Below are positions 1 to 8,613 of a stretch of DNA of 64,000 nucleotides, in pieces. Both the position numbers and the translations under genes were made by a program. The stretch lies in the NCBI GenBank assembly GCA_026387935.1, contig JAPLKU010000003.1, forward strand, positions 186,001-250,000, read 5' to 3'. This DNA is from Gemmatimonadota bacterium (lineage in GTDB: Bacteria > Gemmatimonadota > Gemmatimonadetes > Gemmatimonadales > Gemmatimonadaceae). The notes beneath the pieces were generated by a model. That model did no database searches, had not been told where the DNA came from, and saw only the letters and a program-made list of their open reading frames with translations. Numbering within the stretch: position 1 is the stretch's first letter; each line of letters begins with the position of its first letter.

Positions 1-1148
1 GTCCCGGACATGAGCGACATCTGGTCGTCATACTGCTGGCGCGTCACCTGGCGCCGTTTCAGGCGCTCCTTGAGGACGTCGCGCACGGCCGCGATGCCCT
101 TCCCCACCTGCGGGTGCGTCACGTCCTTGAAGCGCACCGGCACACCGGCCTGAACGGTGATCGCGGTGATCCCAGCGCCCATGAAGCCGGTGCCGAGCAC
201 GGCAACGCGCGGCACTTGAGTCGGGTCAGGCGCCACCGCGGCCACACCAGAATCTTTCTTGAGCGCCGTTGTCGCGAAGAAAAGCGAGATGAGCTGGCGC
301 GACACTGGCGTCATCGCCATCTCGCCGAACAACTTCGCCTCAACCGCAAAGCCCGCCTCGGGCGACGCGTAGCCCGCGGCAATCGCGGTGATCGCCGCCG
401 GCAAAGCCGGATAGTTCCCTCGCGTCTTCGCTGCAGTCATCGTCCGCGCCTGACGAAACACAATCGCGCGTCCAAGCGGATTGCCCTCGAGCAGCTTCGC
501 CACAATCCCGCGCGTCCTCGGTGGTACGGTCACGCGGCCCTCGCCAAGCTCGCGCGCCCGCTGCACCGCCGTCTGCCGCAGGATTGCGGGATGCACCATT
601 TCTTCGACGAGCCCCGAATGCAGCGCCTTCTTGGCGCGAATGCTCTTGCCCGTGAGGATCATGTCGAGCGCCATCTGCAGGCCGACCTGCCGCGGCAACC
701 GCTGCGTGCCGCCCAAACCGGGAATCAACCCGAGCTGCGTTTCGGGCAGCGCCAGAAGGGTTTTGGGATGGTCCGACGCAATTCGATGCCGGCACGAGAG
801 CGCAAGCTCGAGTCCACCGCCCATGCACGCGCCATGAATCGCCGCTACTACGGGCGCGCGGAACGTCTCGACACGCGCGAAACGCGCCTGCCCGTCCGCA
901 CTCGCGCCGCTCGCTCTCTCCGCGGTAGTAAACGTCAGGAACTCATCAATGTCCGCGCCGGCGATAAATCCGTCCGGCTTGCCGCTGATGACGACCACAC
1001 CCTTCACACTCGCGTCACGCTCAAGTGAATCAAACACGCGATCAAAATCTGCGATCACCGACTTCGAAATCTTGTTGACCGATTCGCCGTAGAGGTCGAA
1101 CACCACCACGGCCACATCTCCGTCACGCTCAATGCGAAACGCCGTCAT
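1..1148 (-). CDS. fadJ: Fatty acid oxidation complex alpha subunit, FadJ-like (partial, C-terminus beyond window)
   Basis: Bifunctional enoyl-CoA hydratase / 3-hydroxyacyl-CoA dehydrogenase of beta-oxidation. About 382 residues are visible, starting MTAFRIERDGDVAVVVFDLY. The crotonase half includes an oxyanion-hole segment (IAGADIDEF) and later PLGRAIVFRQARTMTA, typical of FadB/FadJ. The NAD-binding Rossmann motif GTGFMGAGI appears near residue 320, so the dehydrogenase half is only begun when the left edge cuts the gene. The ATG overlaps the stop of the upstream thiolase (ATGA), so the two are co-transcribed and form the usual alpha/beta multienzyme pair. FadJ rather than FadB is favoured by overall similarity of the start; this choice is an inference. 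Confidence 0.9.
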   Translation of the reverse strand, partial: MTAFRIERDGDVAVVVFDLYGESVNKISKSVIADFDRVFDSLERDASVKGVVVISGKPDGFIAGADIDEFLTFTTAERASGASADGQARFARVETFRAPVVAAIHGACMGGGLELALSCRHRIASDHPKTLLALPETQLGLIPGLGGTQRLPRQVGLQMALDMILTGKSIRAKKALHSGLVEEMVHPAILRQTAVQRARELGEGRVTVPPRTRGIVAKLLEGNPLGRAIVFRQARTMTAAKTRGNYPALPAAITAIAAGYASPEAGFAVEAKLFGEMAMTPVSRQLISLFFATTALKKDSGVAAVAPDPTQVPRVAVLGTGFMGAGITAITVQAGVPVRFKDVTHPQVGKGIAAVRDVLKERLKRRQVTRQQYDDQMSLMSG

Positions 1149-2440
1149 ACGCGCTCCACCACCATCGCAAACCCGAGCCCGCCGGCCGCGCACACCGTCA
1201 TCAGCCCAAACTGGCCGCCGCGGCGCGCGAGCTCATTCACCAGCGTCGTAGTAATGCGTGCGCCCGTCGCACCGAAAGGATGCCCAATCGCGATCGAGCC
1301 GCCAAGCACGTTGAGCTTCGATCGATCTACGGTGCCAACTGGCGAAGCGAATCCCGCGCGGCTCGCCCACTTCTGTGATTCAAAGCCACGCAGGTTCGAC
1401 AGCACCTGCGCCGCAAACGCCTCGTGCATATCCACGAGGTCCATGTCTTTCAGCGTAAGCCCCGCGCGCATCAGCGCGACAGGCGCGGCGAGCACGGGCG
1501 CCTGCAGCAGCTGCTCGCCGGGGTCGAGCGCGGCATACGCGTAGCTCTTGATGTACGCGATGGGCGTGTAGCCGAGCGCCTTCGCGCGCGCTTCGCTCAT
1601 GAGCAACACCGCCGCCGCGCCATCCGTGAGCGGCGACGCGTTGCCCGCCGTCACCGTTCCGTACTTGCGATCGAATACCGGCTTCAGCGCCGCCAGTTGC
1701 TCCAGCGATGAGTCGGCGCGAATCCCGTTGTCGCTCGTCACCGCCGTCTCATACTTCGGTGGCAGGTACACGGGAGCGATTTCTGCCGTCAGTCGGCCCG
1801 TCGCTGTCCCCGCCGCCGCGTTCCGGTGCGACGCGAGTGACAGCGCATCCTGCTCCGCGCGCGGAATCGCGTTGATCTTCGCCATCTTGTCCGCCGACTG
1901 GCCCATCGACTCGCCGGTCGTTGGCTCCGCAATCGCCGGCGTGATGGGGATCAGGTCGCGCAGCCGGATCTTTGAGAGCGCACCAAGGCGCGCCGCAAGT
2001 GTCTTCGCCTTTGCAGCGGCCACGAGCGCATCGGAAAATCCGCGCGAATGCAAGATGGGCACATTCGAGAGCGACTCCGCACCGCCGGCAATCGCGACGT
2101 CAGCATGACCGAGTGCGATCTGGTCGGCCGCATCGGTGATCGCCTGGTTCGCGGATGCACAGGCGCGCCCGACACTCCACGCTTGCACATTCTTCGGAAG
2201 CAGCGACATCAGCGCCACTTCGCGTGCGATGTTCGGCGCGAGCACCGACGGAATCACCGTCCCGAATGCGAGGAGCTCAACAGACGAGGGCTCGACGCCC
2301 GTCCGCTGGATCAACTCCCGCACGGCCATTTTGCCGAGCTCAATCGCACTGAAGTCCTTCAGGACGGTGCCCGCGCGCGCGAATGGCGTGCGAACCCCGC
2401 CAATGATGGCGACGCGGCGTGAACTCCCGAACGATGGCAT
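1145..2440 (-). CDS. fadI: Acetyl-CoA C-acyltransferase (thiolase), FadI-like
   Basis: Thiolase catalysing the last step of beta-oxidation, cleaving 3-ketoacyl-CoA to acetyl-CoA and a shortened acyl-CoA. The fold signature VAIIGGVRTPFARAGT is at the start; the nucleophile Cys is in SVGRACASANQAI, the His in GGSIAIGHPFGATGAR and the second catalytic Cys in VCAAGGLGFAM near the C-terminus, so all active-site elements are present. The chosen ATG (MPSFGSSRR) puts the protein at about 431 residues, a normal thiolase length; an in-frame start 45 bases upstream would add residues that look non-homologous. It is followed by fadJ with a 4-base overlap and is divergent from the glycerol-3-phosphate dehydrogenase gene. 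Confidence 0.92.
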   Translation of the reverse strand: MPSFGSSRRVAIIGGVRTPFARAGTVLKDFSAIELGKMAVRELIQRTGVEPSSVELLAFGTVIPSVLAPNIAREVALMSLLPKNVQAWSVGRACASANQAITDAADQIALGHADVAIAGGAESLSNVPILHSRGFSDALVAAAKAKTLAARLGALSKIRLRDLIPITPAIAEPTTGESMGQSADKMAKINAIPRAEQDALSLASHRNAAAGTATGRLTAEIAPVYLPPKYETAVTSDNGIRADSSLEQLAALKPVFDRKYGTVTAGNASPLTDGAAAVLLMSEARAKALGYTPIAYIKSYAYAALDPGEQLLQAPVLAAPVALMRAGLTLKDMDLVDMHEAFAAQVLSNLRGFESQKWASRAGFASPVGTVDRSKLNVLGGSIAIGHPFGATGARITTTLVNELARRGGQFGLMTVCAAGGLGFAMVVERV

Positions 2441-2449
2441 TGCCGGAAT

Positions 2450-4108
2450 TTGCCCCCAGTCACGGGCACCCGCCATGACGCGCAAGAGGGATTTTCGTTG
2501 CCCCGGCCGCGCCCCGCCGCCGATATTCGATGGGTCCCCGCACCGCCCCAGCGGACATTCGTCAGGAGTCCTGCCATCGCGTCGAACGGCACCCCGGCCA
2601 TCCAGTGGCGCGAGCAGGCGCGAAGCCAGCTCGCCGGTGGCACGTTCGACCTCCTGATTGTCGGCGGAGGGATCACCGGGGCCGGCATCGCCCGCGACGC
2701 GACGCTCCGCGGATTTTCTGTCGCCTTAGTCGAGCGCGACGACTTTGCCGGTGGCACGTCGAGTCGGTCGTCGCGCCTCATCCACGGTGGCGTCCGCTAC
2801 CTCGAACACGGCTACCTGAAACTCGTGTTCGAGGCCAGCCGCGAGCGCCGCACACTCCTGCGCATTGCACCGCACCTCGTTCGGCCGCTCCAGTTCACGT
2901 GGCCGGTGTACAACGGTTCTCGCCTCCCGCGCTGGAAACTTCGCGCGGGACTCGCGCTCTACGATGCGCTCGCCACGTTCCGAAATGTCGGGCGCCATCG
3001 CGGCCTCTCGCGCGACGGCGTGATTGCCGCCGAGCCCGCGCTCAAGCGCGACGGCCTCAAAGGGGGCGCCACCTACTGGGACGCGGCAACCGACGACGCG
3101 GCGCTCACGCTCGCCAATATCATCGACGCCCGGAACGCGGGGGCCGTCGTCCTCAACCACGCCGGCTTGCAGTCGTTGATCTTCGAGCGCGAACGGGTGG
3201 TCGGCGCCTTGGTGCGCGATGAACTCGCCGGCGAGCTCGTTCGGGTTCGCGCGACCGTGGTGATCAATGCGACCGGCCCATGGACAGATGCCCTCCGCCG
3301 CATGGAGGACCCGTCCGCACCTGCGGCAGTGCTCGGCACCAAAGGCGTTCACATAGCGGTGCCGTCTGATCGAGTTGGGAATCGCGCCGCCGTCACCATG
3401 CTCTCGCCCGTCGATCAGCGGGTCATGTTCTGCCTCCCCGGCACCGACCAGACGATCATCGGCACGACCGATACCCACACCGACGCGCGGCCCAGCGAAA
3501 TCCGCGCCACCCGCGACGATGTGCAGTACCTCCTCGACTCGGCAAATGGATTCTTCCCCAGCGCCAAGCTCGGTCCGCGCGACGTGATAGCCGCCTGGGC
3601 CGGCATCCGTCCGCTCGTCTATAGCGGCAACACGGGCGATCCGGCATCGGCGTCACGTGAACATGCGATCACCACCGGGCCGCGCGGTGTGATTGCGATC
3701 TCGGGCGGGAAACTCACGACTTATCGCGAGATTGCGCAGCAGGTGGTGGACGCGGCCGCACTCCAGCTGGGCCGCAGCGGACATCCCTGCTCAACGGCGG
3801 AGGTGCCGCTCCAGGGCGCCGAACGCTCGCCGGTGTTCGGCCAGCTCTTCGAGCCGATCATCGAAGGCCGGCCCTGGACCCTCAGCGATGCCACGCATGC
3901 CGTCGAGCATGAATTCGCCTGCACACTCACCGACATCCTGGTGCGGCGCACCAAGGTCGCCTTCTCATCGCGCAACCATGGAATTCCCGCTGCGCCGCGT
4001 GTGGCCGCCGCGGTAGCTCGGCACGCGGGCTGGGACACTGCGGAGTGCGCGCGTCAGGTCGAGGCCTATCGCACGGAAGTCGCACGGCTCTTTACGGTCG
4101 ACGACTGA
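2450..4108 (+). CDS. glpD: Aerobic glycerol-3-phosphate dehydrogenase
   Basis: FAD-dependent membrane-associated enzyme oxidising sn-glycerol 3-phosphate to dihydroxyacetone phosphate and passing electrons to quinone. The dinucleotide-binding motif IVGGGITGAGIARDA and the GlpD signature GGTSSRSSRLIHGGVRYLE lie around residues 68-120; a second conserved segment TIIGTTDTHTDA and the FAD-contacting ISGGKLTTYREIA follow, then the C-terminal helical domain. The start is uncertain: only TTG codons (2450 or 2498) are available in frame before the FAD motif, and the first ~50 residues look poorly conserved. It is divergent from fadI, whose start lies only about 10 bases away, so the two promoters must overlap the coding starts. 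Confidence 0.88.
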   Translation: MPPVTGTRHDAQEGFSLPRPRPAADIRWVPAPPQRTFVRSPAIASNGTPAIQWREQARSQLAGGTFDLLIVGGGITGAGIARDATLRGFSVALVERDDFAGGTSSRSSRLIHGGVRYLEHGYLKLVFEASRERRTLLRIAPHLVRPLQFTWPVYNGSRLPRWKLRAGLALYDALATFRNVGRHRGLSRDGVIAAEPALKRDGLKGGATYWDAATDDAALTLANIIDARNAGAVVLNHAGLQSLIFERERVVGALVRDELAGELVRVRATVVINATGPWTDALRRMEDPSAPAAVLGTKGVHIAVPSDRVGNRAAVTMLSPVDQRVMFCLPGTDQTIIGTTDTHTDARPSEIRATRDDVQYLLDSANGFFPSAKLGPRDVIAAWAGIRPLVYSGNTGDPASASREHAITTGPRGVIAISGGKLTTYREIAQQVVDAAALQLGRSGHPCSTAEVPLQGAERSPVFGQLFEPIIEGRPWTLSDATHAVEHEFACTLTDILVRRTKVAFSSRNHGIPAAPRVAAAVARHAGWDTAECARQVEAYRTEVARLFTVDD

Positions 4109-4168
4109 CGACGCGGACTACGACTCGCGCGGCGACCCCTTCCTGAACTCGGTCCGGAACACCCGGTC

Positions 4169-4705
4169 TCAGTACCGCGTCGTTACACCGTAGTTCGTCT
4201 CGGGGAATGCGTGGTGCAGCCGGTGCTGCGACTGAAGGTGGCGGTACCACGCGAACTTGAGGTTGTAGTGGTGCAGGCAGTGATGCAGGTAGCTGTAGGT
4301 GATGAGCCCGGCGAACCAGCCGGCGAACCAGCCGGCGAAGAACGCCGACGCGCCGTGCACACCGAACCACCCCGCGATGAGCTGCTGCGGCGGCACGAAC
4401 AGGATCGGGCTGAAGAACCAAGGCACCGCCAGGTAACTCTTGGGGTTCTGGTGGTGCTTCTCGTGACCAGCGCGAGCCATCTCGAACCCGAGGTGGTAAA
4501 GCCACCGGTGAAACAGGTACTCCGAGAGCGTCCACGTGGCGGCGCCGGTGACGAACAGGACCGCAACGCTCGTCAGCGCCACGCTGAAGTGGACCACGTC
4601 CCAGGCGAGGAAGAACACCATCAGCCCGACGTCCATGACGTACGTCATCCAATAGTTGCTCTTCGACTCCGCAATGCGGAGAATCCAAGCCCTAGGCGTC
4701 ATCAT
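4169..4705 (-). CDS. Fatty acid hydroxylase superfamily membrane protein
   Basis: Integral membrane di-iron oxygenase-like protein of the fatty acid hydroxylase / sterol desaturase superfamily, 178 residues. Several hydrophobic segments are visible (VGLMVFFLAWDVVHFSVAL, VAVLFVTGAATW, and a small-residue stretch rich in FAGWFAGWFAG). The His clusters that bind iron are present in order: HRWLYH, HEKHH, HHCLHH and HRLHH. The size and pattern fit small bacterial fatty acid 2-hydroxylase or carotenoid-hydroxylase-like proteins; the substrate cannot be read from the sequence. It starts with two adjacent ATG codons and has no strong Shine-Dalgarno sequence. It lies between glpD (convergent) and greA and may be a single-gene unit. 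Confidence 0.8.
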   Translation of the reverse strand: MMTPRAWILRIAESKSNYWMTYVMDVGLMVFFLAWDVVHFSVALTSVAVLFVTGAATWTLSEYLFHRWLYHLGFEMARAGHEKHHQNPKSYLAVPWFFSPILFVPPQQLIAGWFGVHGASAFFAGWFAGWFAGLITYSYLHHCLHHYNLKFAWYRHLQSQHRLHHAFPETNYGVTTRY

Positions 4706-4781
4706 GGAAAGGTACGCCGCCAGACAGTCGGCGAGAAGTTGGAACGCGACTCCTCAACGCGTCTGACCAGGCCCAGTCGAC

Positions 4782-5258
4782 TTACGCGGGTTTTGCGTCG
4801 TGAATTGTGACGATCTCAACGACCTTCATCTTGCGCGTGCGCGCCGGAAGCCTGAGCAGCGCGAGTTCGCCCTTCTTTTTGCCCAGCAACGCCCGGCCGA
4901 TCGGCGACGACATGGTCACGTGGCCATCCTCCAGCTCGAGCGAATCGCCGAACACCATGTGGTAGGTCTCTTTTTCATTCGAGTCCTGGTCCACCACCAC
5001 GACCTTTGAACCGAGCCCAACCGCATCGCGCGCAATCTGTGCGATGTCGATGGACGCGAGCTTTGTGAGTCGCTCGCCGAGTTGCCCCAGCCGCGCCTGA
5101 ACCAGACGCTGCCGTTCGAGCGCCGCCTTGTATTCGGAATTTTCGCGCAGATCGCCCATCTCCACCGCACGCCGAATTTCCGACGGCAACGTCACCGTCA
5201 GCTCGTGGTGAAGCTTGGAGACTTCCTCGTTCAGCTTCTGTTTGAGGGCCTCGATCAT
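4782..5258 (-). CDS. greA: Transcription elongation factor GreA/GreB family
   Basis: Binds the RNA polymerase secondary channel and stimulates cleavage of backtracked RNA. The N-terminal coiled coil carries the family signature GDLRENSEYKAA (canonical GDLSENAEY), with the acidic tip residues D and E that coordinate the catalytic Mg. The C-terminal FKBP-like domain includes SPIGRALLGKKKGE. Length (about 158 residues) is normal. I chose the ATG (MIEALKQKL) over an upstream TTG that adds four residues. The leader contains a promoter-like sequence and an intrinsic-terminator-like hairpin (separate entries), suggesting transcript attenuation of greA. Nothing upstream shares its strand. Confidence 0.92.
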   Translation of the reverse strand: MIEALKQKLNEEVSKLHHELTVTLPSEIRRAVEMGDLRENSEYKAALERQRLVQARLGQLGERLTKLASIDIAQIARDAVGLGSKVVVVDQDSNEKETYHMVFGDSLELEDGHVTMSSPIGRALLGKKKGELALLRLPARTRKMKVVEIVTIHDAKPA

Positions 5259-5283
5259 GGTGCGACTCAAAACGGCGTTGGGG

Positions 5284-5324
5284 AAAAAATCGACGCCCGG
5301 CTCGATATGTTCAGGCCGGGCGTC
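5284..5324 (-). terminator. Intrinsic terminator-like hairpin in the greA leader
   Basis: Perfect 10-bp inverted repeat (GACGCCCGGC at 5292-5301 and its complement at 5315-5324, 13-nt loop). Read on the minus strand it is followed by GA and then six T residues, the layout of a Rho-independent terminator. No minus-strand gene lies upstream of it before the divergent gene at 5436, so the only transcript it can end is the greA leader itself. It stops about 26 nt before the greA ATG. Confidence 0.7.
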
Positions 5325-5338
5325 ACATGTATCGACTG

Positions 5339-5367
5339 AAGATATGGAATGGACGGCGGTGCTGCAA
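5339..5367 (-). promoter_or_regulatory. Candidate sigma-70-type promoter of greA
   Basis: On the minus strand TTGCAG (5367-5362) is separated by exactly 17 bp from TATCTT (5344-5339). This places a transcript start near 5332, just before the terminator-like hairpin at 5324-5284. Spacing and hexamers are good for a housekeeping promoter; the position is consistent with a short attenuated greA leader. Confidence 0.5.
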
Positions 5368-5435
5368 ACCGTTGCACCACTTGCACTTCCGCCACGACCC
5401 CCGGCTTGTCGAGCGCACCGGTCTAACTTTCAGTT

Positions 5436-6233
5436 GTGCTTGAGATCGCAACATACGGCGACGTGCAGCGGCTCCACTTCTCCACGCGGAGAAGTCGTGC
5501 GGCTGGGTACTCCGTGAGCTGCTACGCCGTCCGCGGCGTCGTGATTGACTCCGCGTTCGACGACGTTGGCGGCGAACTGCTCGCATGGATCGCCGCGAAC
5601 CCGCCCCGTGGAGTCATCATCACGCACGCGCACGACGATCATGGCGGCAACGTCGAACGCCTCGCGCGGGCCGGTGTCCCGATGCAGATGCAGCCCGACA
5701 CGGCGAAGCTCCTCGGTACTCCACAAACGCGCGGATGGCATCGCCACTGGGCGTGGGGCGACATGCCCCGGTTCACCTCGCCCTGGACCTCGTTCGAATC
5801 TCCCGGACTCGAGACGATTGCGGCGCGTGGACATTCGCCCGATCACTACGTCGTCTGGGACGCGGAGCGCGAAACGCTCTTCGCGGCCGACCTCTACCTC
5901 AGTGTGAAGGTGAAGGTCGCACACCCGGTGTACCGCGAAGACGTTCGGCAGCAGATCGCGTCAATCCGCGGGGTACTAGCGCTCAAGCCGAAACGCGTGT
6001 TCGACGCACATCGTGGACTCCTCAAGGATGGCGCTGTCGTGCTTGCCGCCAAGGCCAATTGGATTGAAGAGACTTGCGGCCGTATCGATGCGCTGATCGC
6101 ACGCGGATGGAGTGACCGCGCCATCGCGCGCGAAGTACTCGGCCGCGAGACGATGTTCACCTATGCCACGTTCTTTGACTGGTCGCGCCGAAACTTCGTG
6201 GCGAGCGTGCGCCAGACCGGCCGTCAGCGGTAG
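5436..6233 (+). CDS. Metallo-beta-lactamase fold hydrolase
   Basis: MBL-fold metal-dependent hydrolase, 265 residues. The zinc-binding signature THAHDDHGGN sits near residue 64; further ligands are likely the His in ARGHSPDHYVVW and the Asp in LFAADLYL. The C-terminal ~70 residues form a helical segment ending with a winged-helix-like region (WSDRAIAREVLGRETMFTY), as in MBL proteins with an added DNA-binding-like or lactonase cap. The reaction is unknown; hydrolysis of a lactone, thioester or phosphodiester is possible. The start is GTG; TAACTT lies 6 nt upstream and no Shine-Dalgarno is seen, so the message may be leaderless. Convergent with the downstream gene. Confidence 0.85.
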   Translation: MLEIATYGDVQRLHFSTRRSRAAGYSVSCYAVRGVVIDSAFDDVGGELLAWIAANPPRGVIITHAHDDHGGNVERLARAGVPMQMQPDTAKLLGTPQTRGWHRHWAWGDMPRFTSPWTSFESPGLETIAARGHSPDHYVVWDAERETLFAADLYLSVKVKVAHPVYREDVRQQIASIRGVLALKPKRVFDAHRGLLKDGAVVLAAKANWIEETCGRIDALIARGWSDRAIAREVLGRETMFTYATFFDWSRRNFVASVRQTGRQR

Positions 6234-6254
6234 ACAGCCGGCCGCCAGGCGTGG

Positions 6255-7589
6255 TTAAGCGTTCGCTTTCCTGAACTCACGTTCGAGTTGCGCCATGAGC
6301 GCCGGGCGCTGGTCATACAACCGCTTGAGTGGACGCGGGCGGCGTTTCGCGAGCGCGTAACTCGTGAGCAGCGGCAGTGCGACTGTCGTGTCCATGTAGC
6401 ACACAACTGCGTCGGGCAGGCGATCGGGGTCGATCTTCCCCCAGCTCACCGCTTCGGCCGGCGTGGCGCCGGAGAGGCCACCGGTGTCGGGCCGAGCATC
6501 GGTGATCTGCAGGAAGTAGTCGTGACCCTTTTCATCGATGCCAAGCACTTCCTGAATCTGCGGCTCGGTCTGGAGCGCGAAATTCTTCGGGCTGCCGCCG
6601 CCCATGATGGCGATGGCGCTCTTGCCGGCGCGCGCCTTGGCCGACCCACGCTTGGCGCCGAGGACGATCGCGGCAGTTTCGTTCACATCCTTGTTCGGAT
6701 CAATGATGCACTTGCCGCCTTCGAGCGCAAGCGCGGCCACGTTCATGCCGATGCTCGAGTCGCCCGGCGAGGACGTGTAGATCGGCACACCGCAGCGATG
6801 CGCGGCAGACAGCAGTGACTTGCTCCCAATGCCAAGCAGCCGCTCGCGCTCTGCAACGTACTTACCGCACTGCCAGTGGAATTCCGCACTCGACATCGTG
6901 TGCTGGAACTCGGGACCGCGAATGATCTGGCGGAAGAATGCATCGGTGGAGAGCAGGACGTCGTAGTCGAAAAAGATGTCGTAGATGCGAACAATCCCTT
7001 CGGCTCGGAGCAGCACGTCGCTCTCCGTCGGGTTGCCACGATGCATCGACAGACCGAGCCCGAAGTGCGTGTCGTGGTAAAGATTCGCGCCGGTGGAAAT
7101 AATCCAGTCAACGAACCCTGCCTCGATGAGCGGAATCAGGCAGCTCATCCCCAGCCCGGCCGGGGTGAGCGCACCGGTCAGCGTCAGCCCGATCGTCACA
7201 TCATTGGCGAGCATCTTGTCCGTGAACAGATGCGCCGCTTCGCGCAGCCGCCCCGAGTTATAGGACAGAAACACGCCATCGATCAACTGCTCGACCGTCT
7301 CGCTGCCATCAATGCGGCGAGGTGCGATGCGCGCGCCCTGGAGGAACCGGCTCGCCGCGGCGGCAACATGCTTCGCGCCCGCCGCCTCGCGCTGCTCGGC
7401 GGCTTTCTTCTGGTCGGCCTTCGGCCCCGCGGCGCTCGCCTTGCCAGCCCCGTGCCGCGACGCTTTGAACCCACCACGATCGCGCGCGTCTGCCGCCGCG
7501 TGAGGTATCGGCTTGGGAGCCGATTTCACTGCCGCTTTCGGTTTCGCCTTCGCTTTGGCTTTCGGATTCGCTTTTTTCTTAGATGGCAT
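6255..7589 (-). CDS. Deoxyhypusine synthase-like protein with basic N-terminal tail
   Basis: Member of the deoxyhypusine/homospermidine synthase family, which transfers an aminobutyl group from spermidine with NAD. The ~350-residue core is complete: [16 protein letters not shown], the spermidine/NAD region [24 protein letters not shown], and a Lys in GGGSPKNF at the position of the catalytic lysine. Bacteria have no eIF5A, so deoxyhypusine formation is unlikely; homospermidine or another amine product is an inference. The first ~75 residues are low complexity, rich in Lys, Ala and Pro, absent from the family core and reminiscent of histone-H1-like tails. The upstream LOG gene is on the same strand, 97 bp away, with a palindrome between. 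Confidence 0.85.
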   Translation of the reverse strand: MPSKKKANPKAKAKAKPKAAVKSAPKPIPHAAADARDRGGFKASRHGAGKASAAGPKADQKKAAEQREAAGAKHVAAAASRFLQGARIAPRRIDGSETVEQLIDGVFLSYNSGRLREAAHLFTDKMLANDVTIGLTLTGALTPAGLGMSCLIPLIEAGFVDWIISTGANLYHDTHFGLGLSMHRGNPTESDVLLRAEGIVRIYDIFFDYDVLLSTDAFFRQIIRGPEFQHTMSSAEFHWQCGKYVAERERLLGIGSKSLLSAAHRCGVPIYTSSPGDSSIGMNVAALALEGGKCIIDPNKDVNETAAIVLGAKRGSAKARAGKSAIAIMGGGSPKNFALQTEPQIQEVLGIDEKGHDYFLQITDARPDTGGLSGATPAEAVSWGKIDPDRLPDAVVCYMDTTVALPLLTSYALAKRRPRPLKRLYDQRPALMAQLEREFRKANA

Positions 7590-7616
7590 CGGTTGTTGTA
7601 GTTGCAGTGGCTGTTC

Positions 7617-7632
7617 TACCGCGTACGCGGTA
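7617..7632. promoter_or_regulatory. 16-bp perfect palindrome upstream of the deoxyhypusine-synthase-like gene
   Basis: TACCGCGTACGCGGTA is a perfect palindrome, followed at once by a second one (CGGTACCG, 7635-7642) and by GGGTACGCG. It lies 28 bp before the ATG at 7589 in the 97-bp gap between two same-strand genes. It could be an operator or part of a dispersed low-complexity repeat of TACGCG/GTACCG units; the sequence alone does not decide. Confidence 0.35.
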
Positions 7633-7686
7633 TGCGGTACCGGGTACGCGCCGTTGTCGTTGTCGTTACCCTCTACCCGCTACGCC

Positions 7687-8592
7687 CTACTCTTTCCTTG
7701 CCGCAGCCACCTGCGCCGCGTACGCTGCCGCGACCACCTCAACCGCCTCTTCCGGGTCGTCCGTCAGTGTCATTAGGTCAATATCGCCCGCCGAGATCTT
7801 CTTTTCTGCCACGACCCGCGTCTGCAGCCAGCGGAAGAGTCCCGCCCAGTAATGGCGTCCGAACAGCACTACGGGGACCTGCGAAATCTTCCCGGTCTGG
7901 ATGAGTGTGACTGCTTCGAACATTTCATCGAGCGTCCCGAATCCGCCCGGGAAGATGATGAACGCCGCGCTGTACTTGATGAACATCGTCTTCCGCACGA
8001 AAAAGTAGCGGAACTGAACGAGCGTATCGATGTAGGGATTTGATCCCTGTTCAAAGGGCAATTCAATGTTGCAGCCGATAGAGCGACCGCCCGCGAGCCT
8101 GGCGCCCTTGTTGGCGGCTTCCATGATGCCCGGGCCGGCGCCGGTGATCACAGCGAAATCACGCTTGGCGAGCAGCCCGCCAACTTCGACGGCGGCCTTG
8201 TACTGCGGATCTTCCGGCGCGGTGCGTGCCGACCCGAACACGGTGACGGCCTTTTCGAGGCCGGCAAGTTTGTCGAATCCTTCGATGAACTCGCCCATGA
8301 TCCGCAGCACGCGCCAGGGATCGCCACGCGTGAAGTCATCCGCCGGCGGCTGGCTCTGGAAGAGTTTGGCATCCTCGGTGTCCGCGGCGCGCACAACATC
8401 GCGAATCGAGTCATCCACCCGCGCAGGAATCGACGAGGCCAGCTTCGGCGCCGGTTTGGGCGGCGGTGCTTCGCGACCCGCCGCCCGGTGACCCTCGATC
8501 ACGCGCTCCTGGTACGCCGTGAGCGCCTGATGCTCCGCGGAACGGCGACGAACGGGGTCGGTGGCAGGCTTTGTTGATTTTCGTCTTGCCAT
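7687..8592 (-). CDS. LOG-family (TIGR00730-type) protein
   Basis: Rossmann-like 'lysine decarboxylase-like' family, related to the cytokinin-activating LOG phosphoribohydrolases that release free base from nucleoside 5'-monophosphates. The diagnostic motif PGGFGTLDEMFEA is present near residue 205, as is GAGPGIMEAANKGA (nucleotide-binding loop). At 301 residues it belongs to the longer bacterial subgroup with an extended N-terminus (first ~70 residues basic, low complexity). In bacteria the family acts on AMP or related nucleotides; the true substrate is not known here. ATG start MARRKSTKP. Confidence 0.88.
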   Translation of the reverse strand: MARRKSTKPATDPVRRRSAEHQALTAYQERVIEGHRAAGREAPPPKPAPKLASSIPARVDDSIRDVVRAADTEDAKLFQSQPPADDFTRGDPWRVLRIMGEFIEGFDKLAGLEKAVTVFGSARTAPEDPQYKAAVEVGGLLAKRDFAVITGAGPGIMEAANKGARLAGGRSIGCNIELPFEQGSNPYIDTLVQFRYFFVRKTMFIKYSAAFIIFPGGFGTLDEMFEAVTLIQTGKISQVPVVLFGRHYWAGLFRWLQTRVVAEKKISAGDIDLMTLTDDPEEAVEVVAAAYAAQVAAARKE

Positions 8593-8613
8593 CCACGGAG
8601 TTTACTTTCTCGC

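Noticed and set aside
4092-4688. Minus-strand alternate frame over the fatty acid hydroxylase-like gene
   Set aside because: The chosen frame has four histidine boxes and membrane helices; this one does not.
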